Shown here: in pieces, positions 29,701 to 47,170 of the stretch
How positions within the stretch are numbered: position 1 is the first letter of the stretch
Layout of the letters: every line of letters starts with the position of its first letter
Assembly: GCA_039096225.1 (NCBI GenBank)
Contig: JBBPEB010000009.1
Span: forward strand, 709,001-773,000
Source of the DNA: Blastocystis sp. Blastoise
Lineage: Eukaryota; Sar; Bigyra; Opalinata; Blastocystidae
DNA length: 64,000 nucleotides
Reading direction: 5' to 3'
Notes under the pieces: model-generated
The model's input: only the letters and a program-made list of their open reading frames with translations
The model's database searches: none
Told to the model about the DNA's origin: nothing
Translations under genes and position numbers: made by a program

Positions 29701-29875
29701 AAATGCGAAAACTATTGAAATTACATATATATACATGTAAAGAACCTTCCTGCCGTGTTCCTCATGTATTCCCTGAACAAGTAAAATCTATTGGGTATAT
29801 ATATATATACATTATTATTATAAATATATTTAATACTAATTATTATATAGTATGTCACCCTTTAAAACAAGTTAA
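23165..29875 (+). CDS. p300/CBP-type histone acetyltransferase (KAT3)
   Basis: A many-exon gene from MNNGNSNQITEKIKLSF to TAA at 29873. Domains in order: an N-terminal helical segment (23250-23490), a long poly-Asn linker (23776-25150), TAZ1 (25180-25655: HLLHMQTCKTEC..CRVQ..CEWY..CLNH..CTNKNCEVC), bromodomain (26040-26450: NIPEYFKIIKHPMDFSTVK, ending NNATTFNPSDNAI), RING/PHD (26500-27110: CNICHGG, CANCYAKLP, CSCCNKYSHQICG, CPSC), KAT11 (about 27340-28430: [43 protein letters not shown]), ZZ (29263-29385: CNVCKDFDLCENCY) and TAZ2 (29540-29800: HISTCESICC..CIKPNTCSIC..CKEPSC). The KAT11 residues matching the p300 Trp and Tyr that line the lysine channel are present, so activity is expected. 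It acetylates histones and transcription factors as a co-activator. No clear KIX domain is seen. The first two introns are my least certain calls. Confidence 0.92.
26649..26720. repeat. (ATT)n microsatellite in a p300/CBP intron
   Basis: About 70 bases of nearly pure ATT directly after the bromodomain/RING exon. Confidence 0.85.
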
Positions 29876-31118
29876 TATTTGTATATATATAACAAATCTA
29901 AATATCTAGTATTTAAATTCTTTATCTTTATTATTGCTTTCATATACCATAATGATTGTTTCTCTTTTGTTTTTAGTTTAGTATCAGCATATCTATATTT
30001 ATATAAATATATACATTAAGAATACTATATGTCAATTTTATACCCTATGAAATTTCTCGATGTTTTTGCCATTTGATTGGACAATAAAATAGAAATAGCT
30101 AATCAAATGTATATAAATATGATATGTATCTAATCATGATCCTTAACACATTGCTTGAAAATGTAATAATGTTCTAGTATAAAAAATTATATACTTATTA
30201 TCTCATATTTTTATAATGATGAGAAGATATCGTTTTATTTGGTGAATATATAGAAACATAGAATATTTCATCTAAATAACTATCTATATACACATAACTA
30301 AAGATTTCTGATATAATAGTATATTTTTAAGTTGAGGATAAGCAACGATAATTGCATCAAATATATTCGATTTTTATTAAAATTTTTTATTTGTTCATTT
30401 AAATAATATTTATGTATATTTATTTAGACATACAGTACATAATAATAAATATACTTTTAATAGTTTGTATATATTCAAAAATATCAGAAGAAAGTAATTT
30501 AAAAGAACTATTAAAAGAAGATATAAAAATAATAAATATAAAAATAAGAATATATATAGTATAATTATTCCTTTTGAATTAAAAAGAAATATTTATATAG
30601 CATTATTACTATGAATGAAAAGAATCTGATCCATTATCTATAAATATATTAATTGTTTTATACATATTACAAAGTTCAGGAATAGAGAGAGATAAGCTAA
30701 TAGAAAGTTTTCCTTAAAAGAAAAAGCAATTTATTGATGAATATAATGAACAATTAGTTAACGAACATGATTAGAAATATCTATAAAATCTAAAGAGTTA
30801 TATGTTAAACATAATATTGAATTTGAACAAAATTTCAAGCATGATGTGATACTTCTACATTAATTTCATCCTTATAGACCAACTGAGTAGTGTATATAAT
30901 TATGTAGATTGCAGAGAAAATCTGATATTACCTTGTAAACAGATTTACTTGATGAGATACTTGATGGAGTTTTCATATTCAGAATGTTATATATTATTGA
31001 ATAGTAATATTCATATTATGTATTATTTTATGTTTAATATATATATATGATGATTTTTTGAATCTATATTTAAAAAAAAAATTTTTGAATATTTTTCATT
31101 TCTCTTATTTTCTTTAAA
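29876..31118. other. Boundary region with possible gene relics
   Basis: About 1.2 kb separates the last core gene from the first family-T copy. No intact gene is present. A stretch at 30484-30550 reads SEESNLKELLKEDIKIINI, close to the family-A exon with FPHLKELLEKDLISIHRL, and may be a relic. Confidence 0.45.
30484..30550 (+). pseudogene. Possible relic of a family-A leucine-rich exon
   Basis: One open segment reads NLKELLKEDIKI, resembling HLKELLEKDLIS in the intact family-A gene near 41700. Flanking sequence is full of stops. The match is short, so this is tentative. Confidence 0.3.
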
Positions 31119-32134
31119 ATGGTGAAAGAAATGGTGTTATTTGGTATTGGTAAGTTTAATAGATTGAAGGAGGATATCAGTGTATATGAAGAATTGATGA
31201 AAGATGTAGTTACTAATTTGGATCAGTAAAGAATCTTGGTATACATTACTTAATATCGATTAATAGACTTATAAAACATATTAGAGATGATTGTATTGAA
31301 AGTAAATCTAAATTAGCTGGTGATATTTCATTTTTTGATGATTTCCCTAGAGATAATATTGAAAATAATTATAGAAATAAGCGTAAATATTCTGATGAAT
31401 GTGATGAAGATATGGATTCCATTAGATTTACGAATAATGGTCCTATATTTCAAATATCGAAATCTGTTTTAGATTCTTTGAAAGGTTCTTTTATTGAAGA
31501 ACAACATGAAGAAGAAAAAATAACGAATGATGGATCTATATATCTTGATTATCCTGGAAAAGATGTTTTTATTTATTATTTATTAGATTATTTGAATGGA
31601 AAGAAAGTAGATTATGATCAATTTTCTTATGAAGAACAATTAGAATTATTGAATTTATTTGAATATTGTTGCTTAGTAATTCCTATAGAATTAATAGATT
31701 GTAGCGAAAGAAGAGATACTAAAAAGAAACAGTATAAGAACGAAGATGAAGTTTCTTTGATTATAAATGGAAATAAGAATGATATTATTAAAGAATATTT
31801 AGTAAAGAATGGATTATGGAATGTATATGTTAAGAATTATGATAATGGATTTATTCATTATCATAATATTGAAGATAGTTTATATATTGATAAGAAATAT
31901 GAATATATTGATTATATTACTGAATATGTGAATAAAAAAAATAAGATTATTGATATTAATAAAGATATATTAGAGAAAGAAATGATTGAATTATTTGGTG
32001 ATCAAGGAAGAGAAGAAATAAGAGAAACAATGCTATTCAGATTATTCAAGCAATCAACTATTATTAATAGAAAAATTAGTAAACCCTAATCAAAATGGTT
32101 TGGTATCGAAAAGAAAAAATATTTTTATTTAATC
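31119..32134 (+). pseudogene. Family T copy 1: BTB-like half of a BTB-TLDc gene, broken
   Basis: Starts MVKEMVLFGIGKFNRLKED, as the other T copies do. A one-base loss near 31220 relative to the 45.2 kb copy brings TAA into frame at about 31228; the frame is regained downstream (MDSIRFTNNGPIFQISKSVL, YLDYPGKDVFIYYLLDYLNG). A second lesion is a TAA at 32087-32089, where the 57 kb copy has a Leu codon (KPLVNW). The exon ends at the same splice donor as the other copies (ATC then GTATAT at 32135), but the TLDc exons that should follow are absent. The next exon belongs to a different protein. BTB-like folds mediate oligomerisation or Cul3 binding; that role is inferred. Confidence 0.8.
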
Positions 32135-32181
32135 GTATATTATTGTTTTTATTATTAATATATATATATTCATTTATATAG

Positions 32182-35100
32182 TATCTTCTCTTGTTGATTC
32201 AAGTGCTAATTGGAAATATTCTACTACTGTTGACTCTTATTCTTGGAAGGAAAATAAGATAGACGAATTTGGTGAAGACTATAACAATAAAGAAATAAAG
32301 AATGCTGGAGTTACTACTTATTTTAGAAAAGATATTACTATAGATGATTCATTTGCTGTTCTTCAATTATCTATTCAAAGTAAAAGTGGATTTATTGTTT
32401 ATGTAAATGGAATTCAAGTGTATACTTATTTATTACCAGAGTATGTTTATTTTTATTATATTTAATAAACATATATTTATTTATAGATCCTCAAAAATCA
32501 ATGAAAATACTCCTTCTCAATCTCTTGAAGATATTCCTACTTATAAACAGTATATATATCTTATTAACATTAATCTATCATATATATAGTATTATCGTTC
32601 CTAAAAAATTATTTGGTTCTTCAACTTCTCTTACTACATTGAAAATAGCTATAGAATTACATACTACTGCTGATCATCCTGAACTTCTTTCTTCTTTTGA
32701 TGTTCTTAGTTATATTACGAATTCTAAAGGTATATACATAATAATAATATATATATATTATAGATTCTATGGATACCCTCTCTATGCTTGCCTCTCGAAG
32801 ATTACAGGATATCCCTACATATACTATGAACGCCTTTGAAGAGAATCAATCTATTGATTTCTCTACTATATTATCTCTTTCATTATCGAATTGTGTTCTA
32901 TCTACTGATTTACCTACTGGTTTAACACTATCTTCTAATTGTATTCTTTCTGGTACTCCTAAAGAAGTAAAATCTGCTGAGTATACTCTTTCTTATAACT
33001 ATGGTGAAAGTTCTTCAAATACTTATATATTTAATCTTCAAATATTATGTAATCGAAGTAGTTGTTCACATATACGTGTTCATAGAAGTACAACATATTA
33101 TGCTTCTTATGAAACAGTTATTGTTAGATCTGAAGATGGAAATGAAATAGATACTATCGTTCAAAATAATTATTTGTATAAAGATTATGATTATTATGGT
33201 CCTGTAGGTACATGGTCTTTTGAATTAATAGAAGTAGTCAAGAGTATTTGGTATACAGGATCAACTATGACTGTAAAAGTTATAGATGATCTTAGTAGTA
33301 CATCTGCTCTTGTTACTTAAATGAGAACTATGTATAAGTCTCCTGAGACTTATTACGTTAATACTAATTATTCTATGTTAATGAAATCTGAATGGAAATA
33401 TAATACTTATGATTCTTTACCTACAGAGTGGTATGGATCTTCTGTTGATAATTCTACTTGGTCTACTATTAATGGTGGTACTGCTATTGCTCCTACTGAT
33501 ACGAATCAGTATTTTGTATTCCGTAAAACTATTAATACTCCTTCTATTGCTAATCAAGAGTATTTTATATTACGTTATAAAACATTATCAAATACAAAGA
33601 TCTATATAAATAATCATGAACTTGCTGTTTATGGATTTATTGATGGCTATTTAGATTCAACAGATGCCTCTACTATTATAGAACAAACAGCAACAGGTCC
33701 TCTCTCTCTATTTGACAATCAAGAAACTATTACTATTTCTGTATTACTATTTGATAGACTACATACTAGTGATATATCATTTGATGCTTCTCTTATAATG
33801 GTTGTTGATATTAGTCTTCCAATTTATGGTAACTATGAAATAACAACTACAAATACCCTTGATACAACAGGATTTGGATCAGTTGTGGACTTAGACGTTG
33901 ATTCATATATAACTATTATAGGTAATTCAGATAATACTAATCCTATATTATCAATAGCAACTAAAGATGGATATAATTATATAAATAGATACTGTATAGC
34001 TTATTATGATTCTATTTTTCTTTATGCACCAAAATCATGGAAAGTGGAATCTATAGATATAAATGGTAATCGTCATGAACATTCAGTTGTAGAAGATGCA
34101 TTTAATTATTATACTCCTCAAAGAAGATGTTTCTTATTATCTAATGTTACTACAGGTATCAATAAATTAGAATTTACATTAACAAATAATATGCTTAATA
34201 AAGTTGATAATTATTATTATATATCTGAGATTGAATTATTCGTAGATGATATTACTTCTGATACAGTACCATTATCTACTTCTTCTAATCCTTATATAGC
34301 TTATGATAACACAACCATATTAGTATCATTTACTAATTCGGATTACTATCATGATTTTACTATTACTCCTTCTCTTCCTGATGGACTAACACTTGATACT
34401 ACTACTGGTTCTATATATGGTATTATTCATGGAGAGAATGGCAATACTGATTATACTATACATGCTACGTCTATGGTAAATACTCCATATGAATATACAT
34501 TTACTATTCATATTCAATCATGTCAATTTCCTTATAATTTTGTTCATATCCAATTAGAATATGAACAAGAAGTTGTTTACGAAGTTACACTAAAAACTAG
34601 TACAACTAATCAAGAAATGATAAATCATAATCATATCCTAGAAGAAAGTTCAGAAGAATATAATATATGTCTGTTTCCATCAATATACATAATATATGTG
34701 TATGTTATGAAAAAAGGGTCACATTTAGCATCCCATGTATATGTCAATAATAATTATTATGGAGAATTTATTCCATATAGTAATTTTTATCTCTTTTTCA
34801 CTCAATATGCTGATGCATCTAAGATGTCTGTTGCTTATTCTTATGATAATATAACCCCTCCTAAGCATTGGACTACAAATCTATTTAATGATAATCTATG
34901 GTCTACAGTTCCTTCTTCTTCTTCTCTTCCTGATGTTCCTAGTGATAGTATTACTCAGTATTATAGAATACATTATCCTATAGAAGACCTAATATCTGAC
35001 AGTAATCAATTTGATATAACTGTATCTACCTATGCTGGTATAATTATATATATAAATGGTCATGAAATAAGAAGAATAAATATGAATGACGATAATAATA

Positions 35101-37554
35101 TAAAATATAATACATTAGCTACTGCTGGTTATACTGAATATAAATCATTTAGATCTAAAATTAGCCACTATATAGATCCAAGTATACGTCTTATAGGTGA
35201 TAATATTATTGCTATCGAAATACATAAATATAATAATGTTATTCAACCAAGGAATGGACTTTCAATAGTAATTAACCTTATTAATAAAAACAGTGTACCA
35301 ATAACAGCTTCATGGTCTGTAAACGGTGATGTAGATCCTAAATATCCATTAAGTAATCTATATGATGGTGATTATAAGACATACACAAAAGTACTTAATA
35401 AATGTTCAAATACTATATTTACGTATACATATAATAATGAAACATGTGTAGATGTAAATCAGTTTCTTCTATATTATAAGCATGATATGAGCATATCCTA
35501 TAGTCCTGAATCTATTGTAATAGAAGCAACATATAATAATGGAGTACAATGGAATGAACTATATTCAATAGATGGAATGATGATGAACAATTATTATTCT
35601 GGAGATATTTATTTAGATAAATGTTATAATTCATATCGTGTAAGAATTACAAAATGTGGAACAGATCCAGATATATCTGAAAGTGAAAGTGAAAGTATGA
35701 CTATTTTGAATGAACTAAAATATTCTAGTAACACTCTTCTTACTTGTTTAAGAAAAAACTGGTCTGTATCAAGACATAACAAATATTCTTATAAAATTTG
35801 TCCTAAAGGATATACTAGTAATGCAAGAGTTTTATGTTTAAACTATAGATTTACAACTTTAGAAGGTGACTCATCCTGTATAAAAATTAATCCTTCTAAA
35901 TTATATTTTGAAGAAACAAATGCTATTATTAAAAAGAATGATTTCTATGAACAATATTATAGTATAGATGCTGTTGATACTGTTATTACAAGTACTCCTT
36001 CTCTTCCTGAAGGCATTATGATAGATTCTGTAACTCAAAGAATTTATGGTACTCCTACTAGTGTATCTCCTAGAACTACTTATACTCTCTCTTATACAAA
36101 TGATGAAGGCACTATTGTTGACTTATCTCAAATCTCTATGATAGTTATAGGTTTACCATGTTTAGCTGATAATAATTGGCCACAAACTAATCCTGATTCT
36201 ACTATTTCTCTTTCTTGTCCTCAATATTATGAAGGTAATATATATAGATTATGTAGTTATAAAGGTGAATGGGAAGAAGCTAATACTAATGAATGCATAT
36301 TTAGTGGTTCTACTCCTTGTACTGGTACTACTTATTATAATGGTAATGAATGTGAAGAATGTATAAATGGTATTATTACGTCATTTAAAGGTAATAATAT
36401 ACAATGTACTCTTTGTAATGATAATGAATTCGTATATAATAATCAATGTGTCGATAATGATGCTACTTGTCCTGCTGGTACTATTGATTCCTATTTATAT
36501 CCTGAAACTAATATATTGAAGAATGGTATCGTTAATTGTACTAGTGAAAATCAATACGGTTATTATAAAGTATATTGTGATTACATATCTGAACCCACTT
36601 GGTCTAATGATATTCATAAAGATCGTTGTTGTATGTTTTATTATTGTTATAATTATTATGTTAATATTTATTATTTTCTATAGATCCTCGACCTGTTTCT
36701 ATTCCTGGAAAAGCTTTAGAATCATTAGATTATTCTATGAACTTAAAGACAACTATTGATGATATTTATTCTTTATTAGTATCTTTAGCAAGAACATTTG
36801 TAAATACTTATTCATATCAACTTACCGATCTTCTTCTTATTACAGATTATATAACTGGTGATAATGTATATTATTTTTTATTATTTTTATATTATATTAT
36901 ATATAGGCTACTCATACTCTTCTTCATGCATATTATGGTTCAAATAGAGATTTCTATTCTTCTTCTTATTCTTCTAAAAGACAAATATTTCTGAATACTA
37001 TTACTAACTATACAAATACTCCATTCAATTCTTCTTCTGTTCTTCTTTATAATCATACCACTTTATCTAATACTAATGAATACTGTCAACTTCCAAATCA
37101 AGATGTAACTATTCCACTAAATTATTATTATATGATTTCTGAAGAAATAGAAAACAAAAAGGAATTATATACAACATATTTCTGTAAACAAGAACAATTA
37201 AATTATATTCTAATTCCTGCTAGATTTACTGAAATAGGTATAAATAATTTGAATTTAGTATTAGAATTCAAAGATTTCCCAAATATTTGGATTCAACCTG
37301 ATATATTTATATCTATCTATAGATCTATTTTAATATCTAGCAAAGTTCCTATTTCTCAATTAAGAAATACTATTTTAGTTTCAAATCCTGAAAAACTTAT
37401 TGTTTATTATTCACTTAATATACCTAATGAAGTATTAATTGAAAGTGCTACTGTTTCCAATTATTTTAATGAAGAAGTATTAAATAATCAATTAAAGAAG
37501 AATATTCCTTTTAGTTATACTTCTATTGAATTTGTGTTATCAGCATCAAATTAA
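32182..37554 (+). pseudogene. Secreted-type mosaic protein (jelly-roll-like, Ig-like, CCP-like modules) lacking its 5' end
   Basis: Exons from 32182 read SSLVDSSANWKYSTTVDSY and continue over six or so exons to TAA at 37552-37554, about 1,700 residues. Repeated modules are visible: three WS/W..FR-type beta-rich modules (NWKYSTT, SEWKYNTYD, YSYDNITPPKHWTTN), putative Ig domains of the He_PIG type (LPTGLTLSSNCILSGTP, LPDGLTLDTTTGSIYGI, LPEGIMIDSVTQRIYGTP), a CCP-like module (CLADNNWPQ..CPQYYEG..C..KGEWEEANTNEC) and a Cys-rich GCC2/GCC3-like segment (CEECINGII..CTLCNDNEF). These are extracellular adhesion-type modules. There is no start codon, signal peptide or membrane anchor of its own: the first exon is joined by an intron to the family-T pseudogene. 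An in-frame TAA at 33318-33320 splits the long exon. It may be a broken gene; a readthrough or mini-intron alternative is discussed under findings. Confidence 0.7.
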
Positions 37555-39637
37555 TACTAGTGTTGCTAGTATGTATTGTCATCTTTAAATATATATATAT
37601 ATATTTAAATTATACTATTTACACAATTATATTATTCTATTTATATATATTTTTATACTATATTTCTATGCATAAATTATTATATGTTTTTATTATTATT
37701 ATTATTAATATATATATATATATTTGTGTATTATACATATTTTTTATATAATGCACTTATTTTTTCTATTTAAAGATTATAAATACTTTTCAATACATAT
37801 ACACTCTTTTATTTATACTTAGAAGTATATATATATCTTCTATACATATTTCATTCTCTTTCATAAAATATATTCTTATGAAATAAAGATTTTATTACAT
37901 TATTATTTTTATTAAATTTTCATGATATTATTATTTTTATTTATATTTTGTGACTATATGTATATATTAACTTTTGTATTATATATATGTTTTCTTCAAA
38001 TCATTATCTATTATTATTATGTATTATTTATATACATATAGAAACACTTTAGAATTAATAATATTATTATTATAATATAATTTTTTATTATTCCCCAAAT
38101 ACTATAGATATATCATGTTTTTTATTTCTTGATATATTTTCTCTTATTACTCAAAAACATAATTCTATCAAGTTTTGTTATTCATAGAATTCTTGATATT
38201 GATACTTAACCTTATATTTCTTTTCTTTTTTAATATATATATCTATCCATTTTTTATAGTTATCTATCTATTTTTATTGTTCGAGATTCAACTCTACTAT
38301 TTTGTTTTGTTTGTTTAGATATATCATATTATGATAGTTATATCTTATGAATAATTAAAATGAAAGTAATAAATAAATTTAATTGTGTTTTTAAAAGATT
38401 ATGCAAAATATTTTACACTAGTTTCAAGAATAATTCTTTTTAAAGCTAAAATATTATTGTTAAAGAAAGTGTGGTTTGTTTCTTTTATTATTTATTGTTT
38501 ATTTATAGCTTTTATTATACAGATATAGATAGTAATTAATCTATTTTATTATATTGTAAAGTTAAAAAGAATATATATAAAAAGTGATAGTATTAATAGG
38601 CTATTTATATATTTTATTAATTATCCATATATATTGTATTTATCATAGAGTTCATAAAATAATATTTTATTAAATACAACATAAATATACATTTAAAAAT
38701 ACAAATAACATAATTTTCTTCTTTTAATGATAATATACTTGAAGGAAAGAGCCATATAAGTAGATATATAAAAATAAAATAAATATAAAATCTGAATATC
38801 TGTATAATAATATCAAAAGAAATACATTTACTAATACATGTATTAACAACATAAACAATATCTATATCTCTATATGTATTTCATTTAATATAAGGATTCA
38901 AGTGTAGATAACACTAATTAAAGAGTTTAATTTAGATAAAAATATAGTAGATAACTTTTAATATAATAATTAGATTTGTTGAAGAAAGTAGATATTTTAA
39001 ATGTGATTTTCTATTAAAATATACGAATGATGCACCTTTGATAATCATTTCATATATAGAACTATGTTTCACATTTTAATAGATATCTAAATAATATTTT
39101 AAGACAAATATTATTCATTTGTATTAATTTGAATTTTAAAAAATATAGTATTTGAAAGAAAAGCTAATGATCTAATAACAGTAACATTTTTCTAATTAAT
39201 TCCAATAATCTATACAAAGAATATACTCCATTTCAACATTTTGATTGACATAATTACAATTATTTTTCATTCTATTGAAAATAAATACATTCGAGGCCAT
39301 GGTAAGAACATAAATAGAATCTCATTTTAAGTGAATATAGATTATTTACCTTGAAAAAACGAATAATGTGATCTTTCTGAAGTCTTCATGAATCTCAAAT
39401 AAGTTTATCTGAAAATGACTGAATAAAAACCATGGAAACTCTTATCTTATCGAGTCATTTTTTAACTTTTCATGAATACTACCTTTTTAAAAACCTAGTT
39501 TTTTTCCTTTTTTAGAATTCATTCATTTATTATTTATTATAACAATTCTGAAAGTATTTATTTGTTACTTATATAAAGATATATCTTTTAAGAATAACAA
39601 CATATTATCCTTCTCTAATTATAGTTGAATTCAAGTA
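37555..39637. other. Two-kilobase AT-rich intergenic region
   Basis: No ORF with family similarity or splice context. It is very AT-rich, with many (TA)n and (ATT)n runs. The last 20 bases form a conserved box upstream of family A (separate entry). Confidence 0.55.
39618..39637 (+). promoter_or_regulatory. Conserved start-proximal box of family A (copy 1)
   Basis: ATTATAGTTGAATTCAAGT lies directly before the ATG. It is identical, apart from the last base before the ATG, in copy 3 (63708-63727), and recognisable in copy 2. It could be an initiator or 5' UTR element. Confidence 0.6.
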
Positions 39638-43695
<4,058 letters not shown>

Positions 43696-45243
43696 TTCTC
43701 TTGTATATACCATTATTTATATCTTTTATTATTTATTTATTTTTACTTTTTTTCATGTTTTTTCATGTTTTTTTTTAGTAATGTTATAAAGTATATATAT
43801 AAATATATATTAGTATATCGTTCTTGTTTTATTTCAAAATAAGAAAATACTAGTGATTTAAAAGAATATACATTTTAGTAACATATATAAATGATATATA
43901 TATTATAATATATAGTATATATCATGAATTTTATGTTGTATTCATGATATATTAACTTGAAAAATATTTCTACAGAATTGTCATTATTACAATGATATCT
44001 TCAAGTATATTAACAATGTTTTTAACATTAGTTTTATAGAATAGATTAGTTAATGACTTTCTTGATAAACAATTTAATTAATATAATAAGATTAAAAATC
44101 ATTTGTTAATTATTTTGCTTTTATTACTATTTTTGTAAAACGTTTTTTATATTTAATAAAATATTTTTTCAACATGTGTTCTAAAGAACTTAAAAACATA
44201 TTATTTACTGAAACATATTTTTCATTTTCAGTATATATAATAGTTTATAATGAAGTATTAATATAAATATAATTAAATAAAAATACTAATGAATGTAAGC
44301 ATACTAATACTATTCTATTTTGACAAGAAATATATTTTATTAAAAATACAAGGAGAATAAAAAAATATTTCTTGATTTTACTCTTATTAAAATATATATA
44401 TATTAAATAATTTTTAAATATAGACTATTATTTGAGAATTACGGATAATTATAGGTAAAATAAAATTATATTTAGTTATATGCATCTATTGATATATAAG
44501 TGACATTTATAAACTTATACATTTCTATTACCAATAATATATTATTGAATAAAATATCACAAAATAGCTGCTATTCATCATATATATAGATAATATAGTA
44601 TATACTATAATTATGAGCATGATTTTGAGATATTAATAAATTATTGTATAAAATAATAAAAAATAGAAATGGAAGAGTAAGAAAAGGAGACTGAAAAAAA
44701 GGAGAGATAATTGTATCAATAGCTATACAAGAGATACTATTAGAGGATTAGAAACATATTATATAAATATGATATAAAAATAAATAATAATCTATTAAAT
44801 TCAGTCCGAAATCAGGAATGATTACAAGAAAATATAGTTATTCATTTCTAGATAATAATAATTAGTATATATAAATATGTGTATATCAAATAAATAAAAA
44901 TAAAAATTCATATATTTAAAATAAGAGATTTATTAATCAAAATGAAAAATAATCAAGAGATATATACTAATTCAGCATGCCACTCTGTCTTCAGCATCAT
45001 CTATATTTCTAACTAATACTCAATTATTTATTTCAAGTAATCAATGAAGTAAAGATCCATAATGAAGTTTTTATTTTAAGAAACTAATAGCATATTTTTG
45101 TAGATCATATGGAATATTAATATAATATTAATTATTATGTATGAATAATAATAGAATAACGAAAAAATAAAAGAAATAAATTAAAATAATTTAAAATAAA
45201 CAGGGGAAACAACTATTTGTATTTAATTAGCATTATTTCATTA
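43696..45243. other. Spacer of the A-T cassette (left arm)
   Basis: About 1.55 kb without an intact ORF between family A copy 1 and family T copy 2. The right arm has a spacer of nearly the same length. It contains a conserved element at 44628-44790. Confidence 0.6.
44628..44790 (+). other. Conserved spacer element (left), about 570 bp upstream of T
   Basis: Includes AAATAGAAATGGAAGAGTAA, AAAGGAGA and AGATACTATTAGAGGATTAG. The reverse complement of 51885-52070 shows the same order of words (GAAATAGAAGTGGAAGAGTA, CAAAGGAGACAT, AGATACTATTCGATGAATAG). It could be a decayed exon or a regulatory element; it has stops in every frame I tried. Confidence 0.5.
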
Positions 45244-46824
45244 ATGGTGAAAGAAAAGGTGTTATTTGATGTTGATAAATTCAATAGATTGAAGGAGGAT
45301 ATCAATATATATGAAGAATTGATAAAAGATGTAGTTAATGTATTTGGATCAGTAATGAATCTTGGTATACATTCAGGAGTATCGATTAATAGACTTATAA
45401 AACATATTGGAGATGATTGTATTGAAAAGGAAGGTGAAAGAAATGAATTTGAAAAGAAATCTTTTTATGAAAGTAGGAATAATGGAGATATGAATGTCAA
45501 TATGGATGATAATAATGATAATGATATGGATTTGATACGATTTACGAATAATGGCCCTATATTTCAAATATCGAAATCTGTTTTAGATACTTTAAAGGGT
45601 TCTTTTATTGAAGATCAGCGTGATGAAGAATGTAGAACAAATGATGGAACTATCTTTCTTTGTTATGAAGGTCAAGATGCTTTTGTTTATATTTAATAGA
45701 TTATTTGAATGGAAAGAAAGTAGATTTTAATTCTTTTTCTTATGAAGAACAATTAGAAATATTGAATTTATTTGAATTTTGTGGTTTAGTGATTCCTTTA
45801 GAATTAATAGATTGTAGAGAAAGAAGAGATACTAAAAAGAAACAGTATAAGAACGAAGATGAAGTTTCTTTGATTATAAATGGAAATAAGAATGATATTA
45901 TTAAAGAATATTTAGTAAAGAATGGATTAAGCAATAATTATTTTAAGAATTATAATAATGGATATATTGATTATGATTTGAATAATTCTATTTTATATAT
46001 GAATAAGAAATATGAATATAGTACATATATAAATGAATACATGAAAAACGGAACTATAGATATAGAAGAAGATAAGATTAATGATATTAATAAAGAATTA
46101 TTCGAGAAAGAAATGATTGAATTATTTGGTGATAAAGGAAGAGAAGCATTTAAAGAAGCAATGATTTCATTTAAATATTTTAAAGGTACAAAAATACTTA
46201 TAAATAAAGTAATGAAGACTCCCTTAATGAATTGGCTAGGTAAAGAAAAGAAATGGAAATTATTATTTAGGTATTTATATTTTATTATATTATTATATTT
46301 ATATGTATAGAGCAAGTGAGCATAATTATTCAAATGACGAATTCCATAAATATTGTGATAATAAAGGAGAAACAGTAACTATAATCAAACATATAGGTCA
46401 TAATAATCATATTAATATATTTGGAGGATATACAGATCAAAGTTGGGATAGTTCAAGTGGTATATTTATTTATTTTATATAATTATTCAATATCATATAT
46501 ATAGATTTTAAACCTTATTCTAAAGAATTTATATTTACATTAAGTAATGAACATGATGTTTCTCCTACTAAATATGGTTATACTGATAGTGATAGAAGAT
46601 TTAGTATATGTTGTTCTTCTTCTTATGGTCCAACATTTGGTGGTCATGATATCTATATATCTACTCAATGCCATAGTAATACTAATTCATTTTGTAGTGC
46701 ACATTCTTATTCTGAAGTGAATACTCCTCAAAAAAAATCATTATTTGTGAATACTAATAATGCTAATTCTAGAAATAAATTTACAGTAGAAGATTATGAA
46801 GTCTGGGGAAGAGTTAATACTTAA
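45244..46824 (+). pseudogene. Family T copy 2: BTB-TLDc gene with a frameshift
   Basis: ATG at 45244 (MVKEKVLFDVDKFNRLKED). Exon 1 runs to 46270, intron 46271-46310, exon 2 46311-46459, intron 46460-46504, exon 3 46505-46824. Exons 2-3 encode a full TLDc domain: RASEHNYSNDEFHKYCDNKG, ETVTIIKHIG, INIFGGYTDQSW, SKEFIFTLSNEH, SSYGPTFGGHDIYI, SLFVNT, FTVEDYEVWGR. TLDc domains (as in OXR1 and NCOA7) bind the V-ATPase or act in oxidative-stress responses in other eukaryotes. In exon 1 the sequence corresponding to VYYLLDYLNGK has lost one base near 45692 (VYI then TAA), so the BTB part is out of frame with the rest. Otherwise the copy is well preserved. Confidence 0.82.
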
Positions 46825-47170
46825 ATAGTTGCGTAGATATATTTACAACTCACTTTTTTATGTACATTCATTTATCTATATTCTTTATTTTATATTTTTT
46901 ATAATATTTATATATATATTTTTTAATCATCATATATTATATAATATAATCTATTAATGAATTTTTTAAATTTATTTTATTGAATAGTTTAGAGTGAATA
47001 AAAATTTAAAACTACAAAATAACATTTCTACAAAAAAATTTTATAAATAATTGTATATATAATATTTTATAAACAACAAATATAAATACAATAAATTTCT
47101 TTACAAAACATCCATTAACAACTTAATAAACCCATAAAAAGCATACATATATATAAATATTATTTATAAT
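46825..47170. other. Short tail-to-tail intergenic region
   Basis: AT-rich spacer between convergent family T copy 2 (plus) and the family B fragment (minus). Nothing recognisable. Confidence 0.5.

Noticed and set aside
37132-37554. Separate small gene at the 3' end of the mosaic protein
   Set aside because: The same frame is open from the upstream acceptor at about 36907, so this is its last exon rather than a new gene.
45373-46333. Minus-strand frames opposite family T copy 2
   Set aside because: Antisense shadows of the plus-strand gene; no family similarity.
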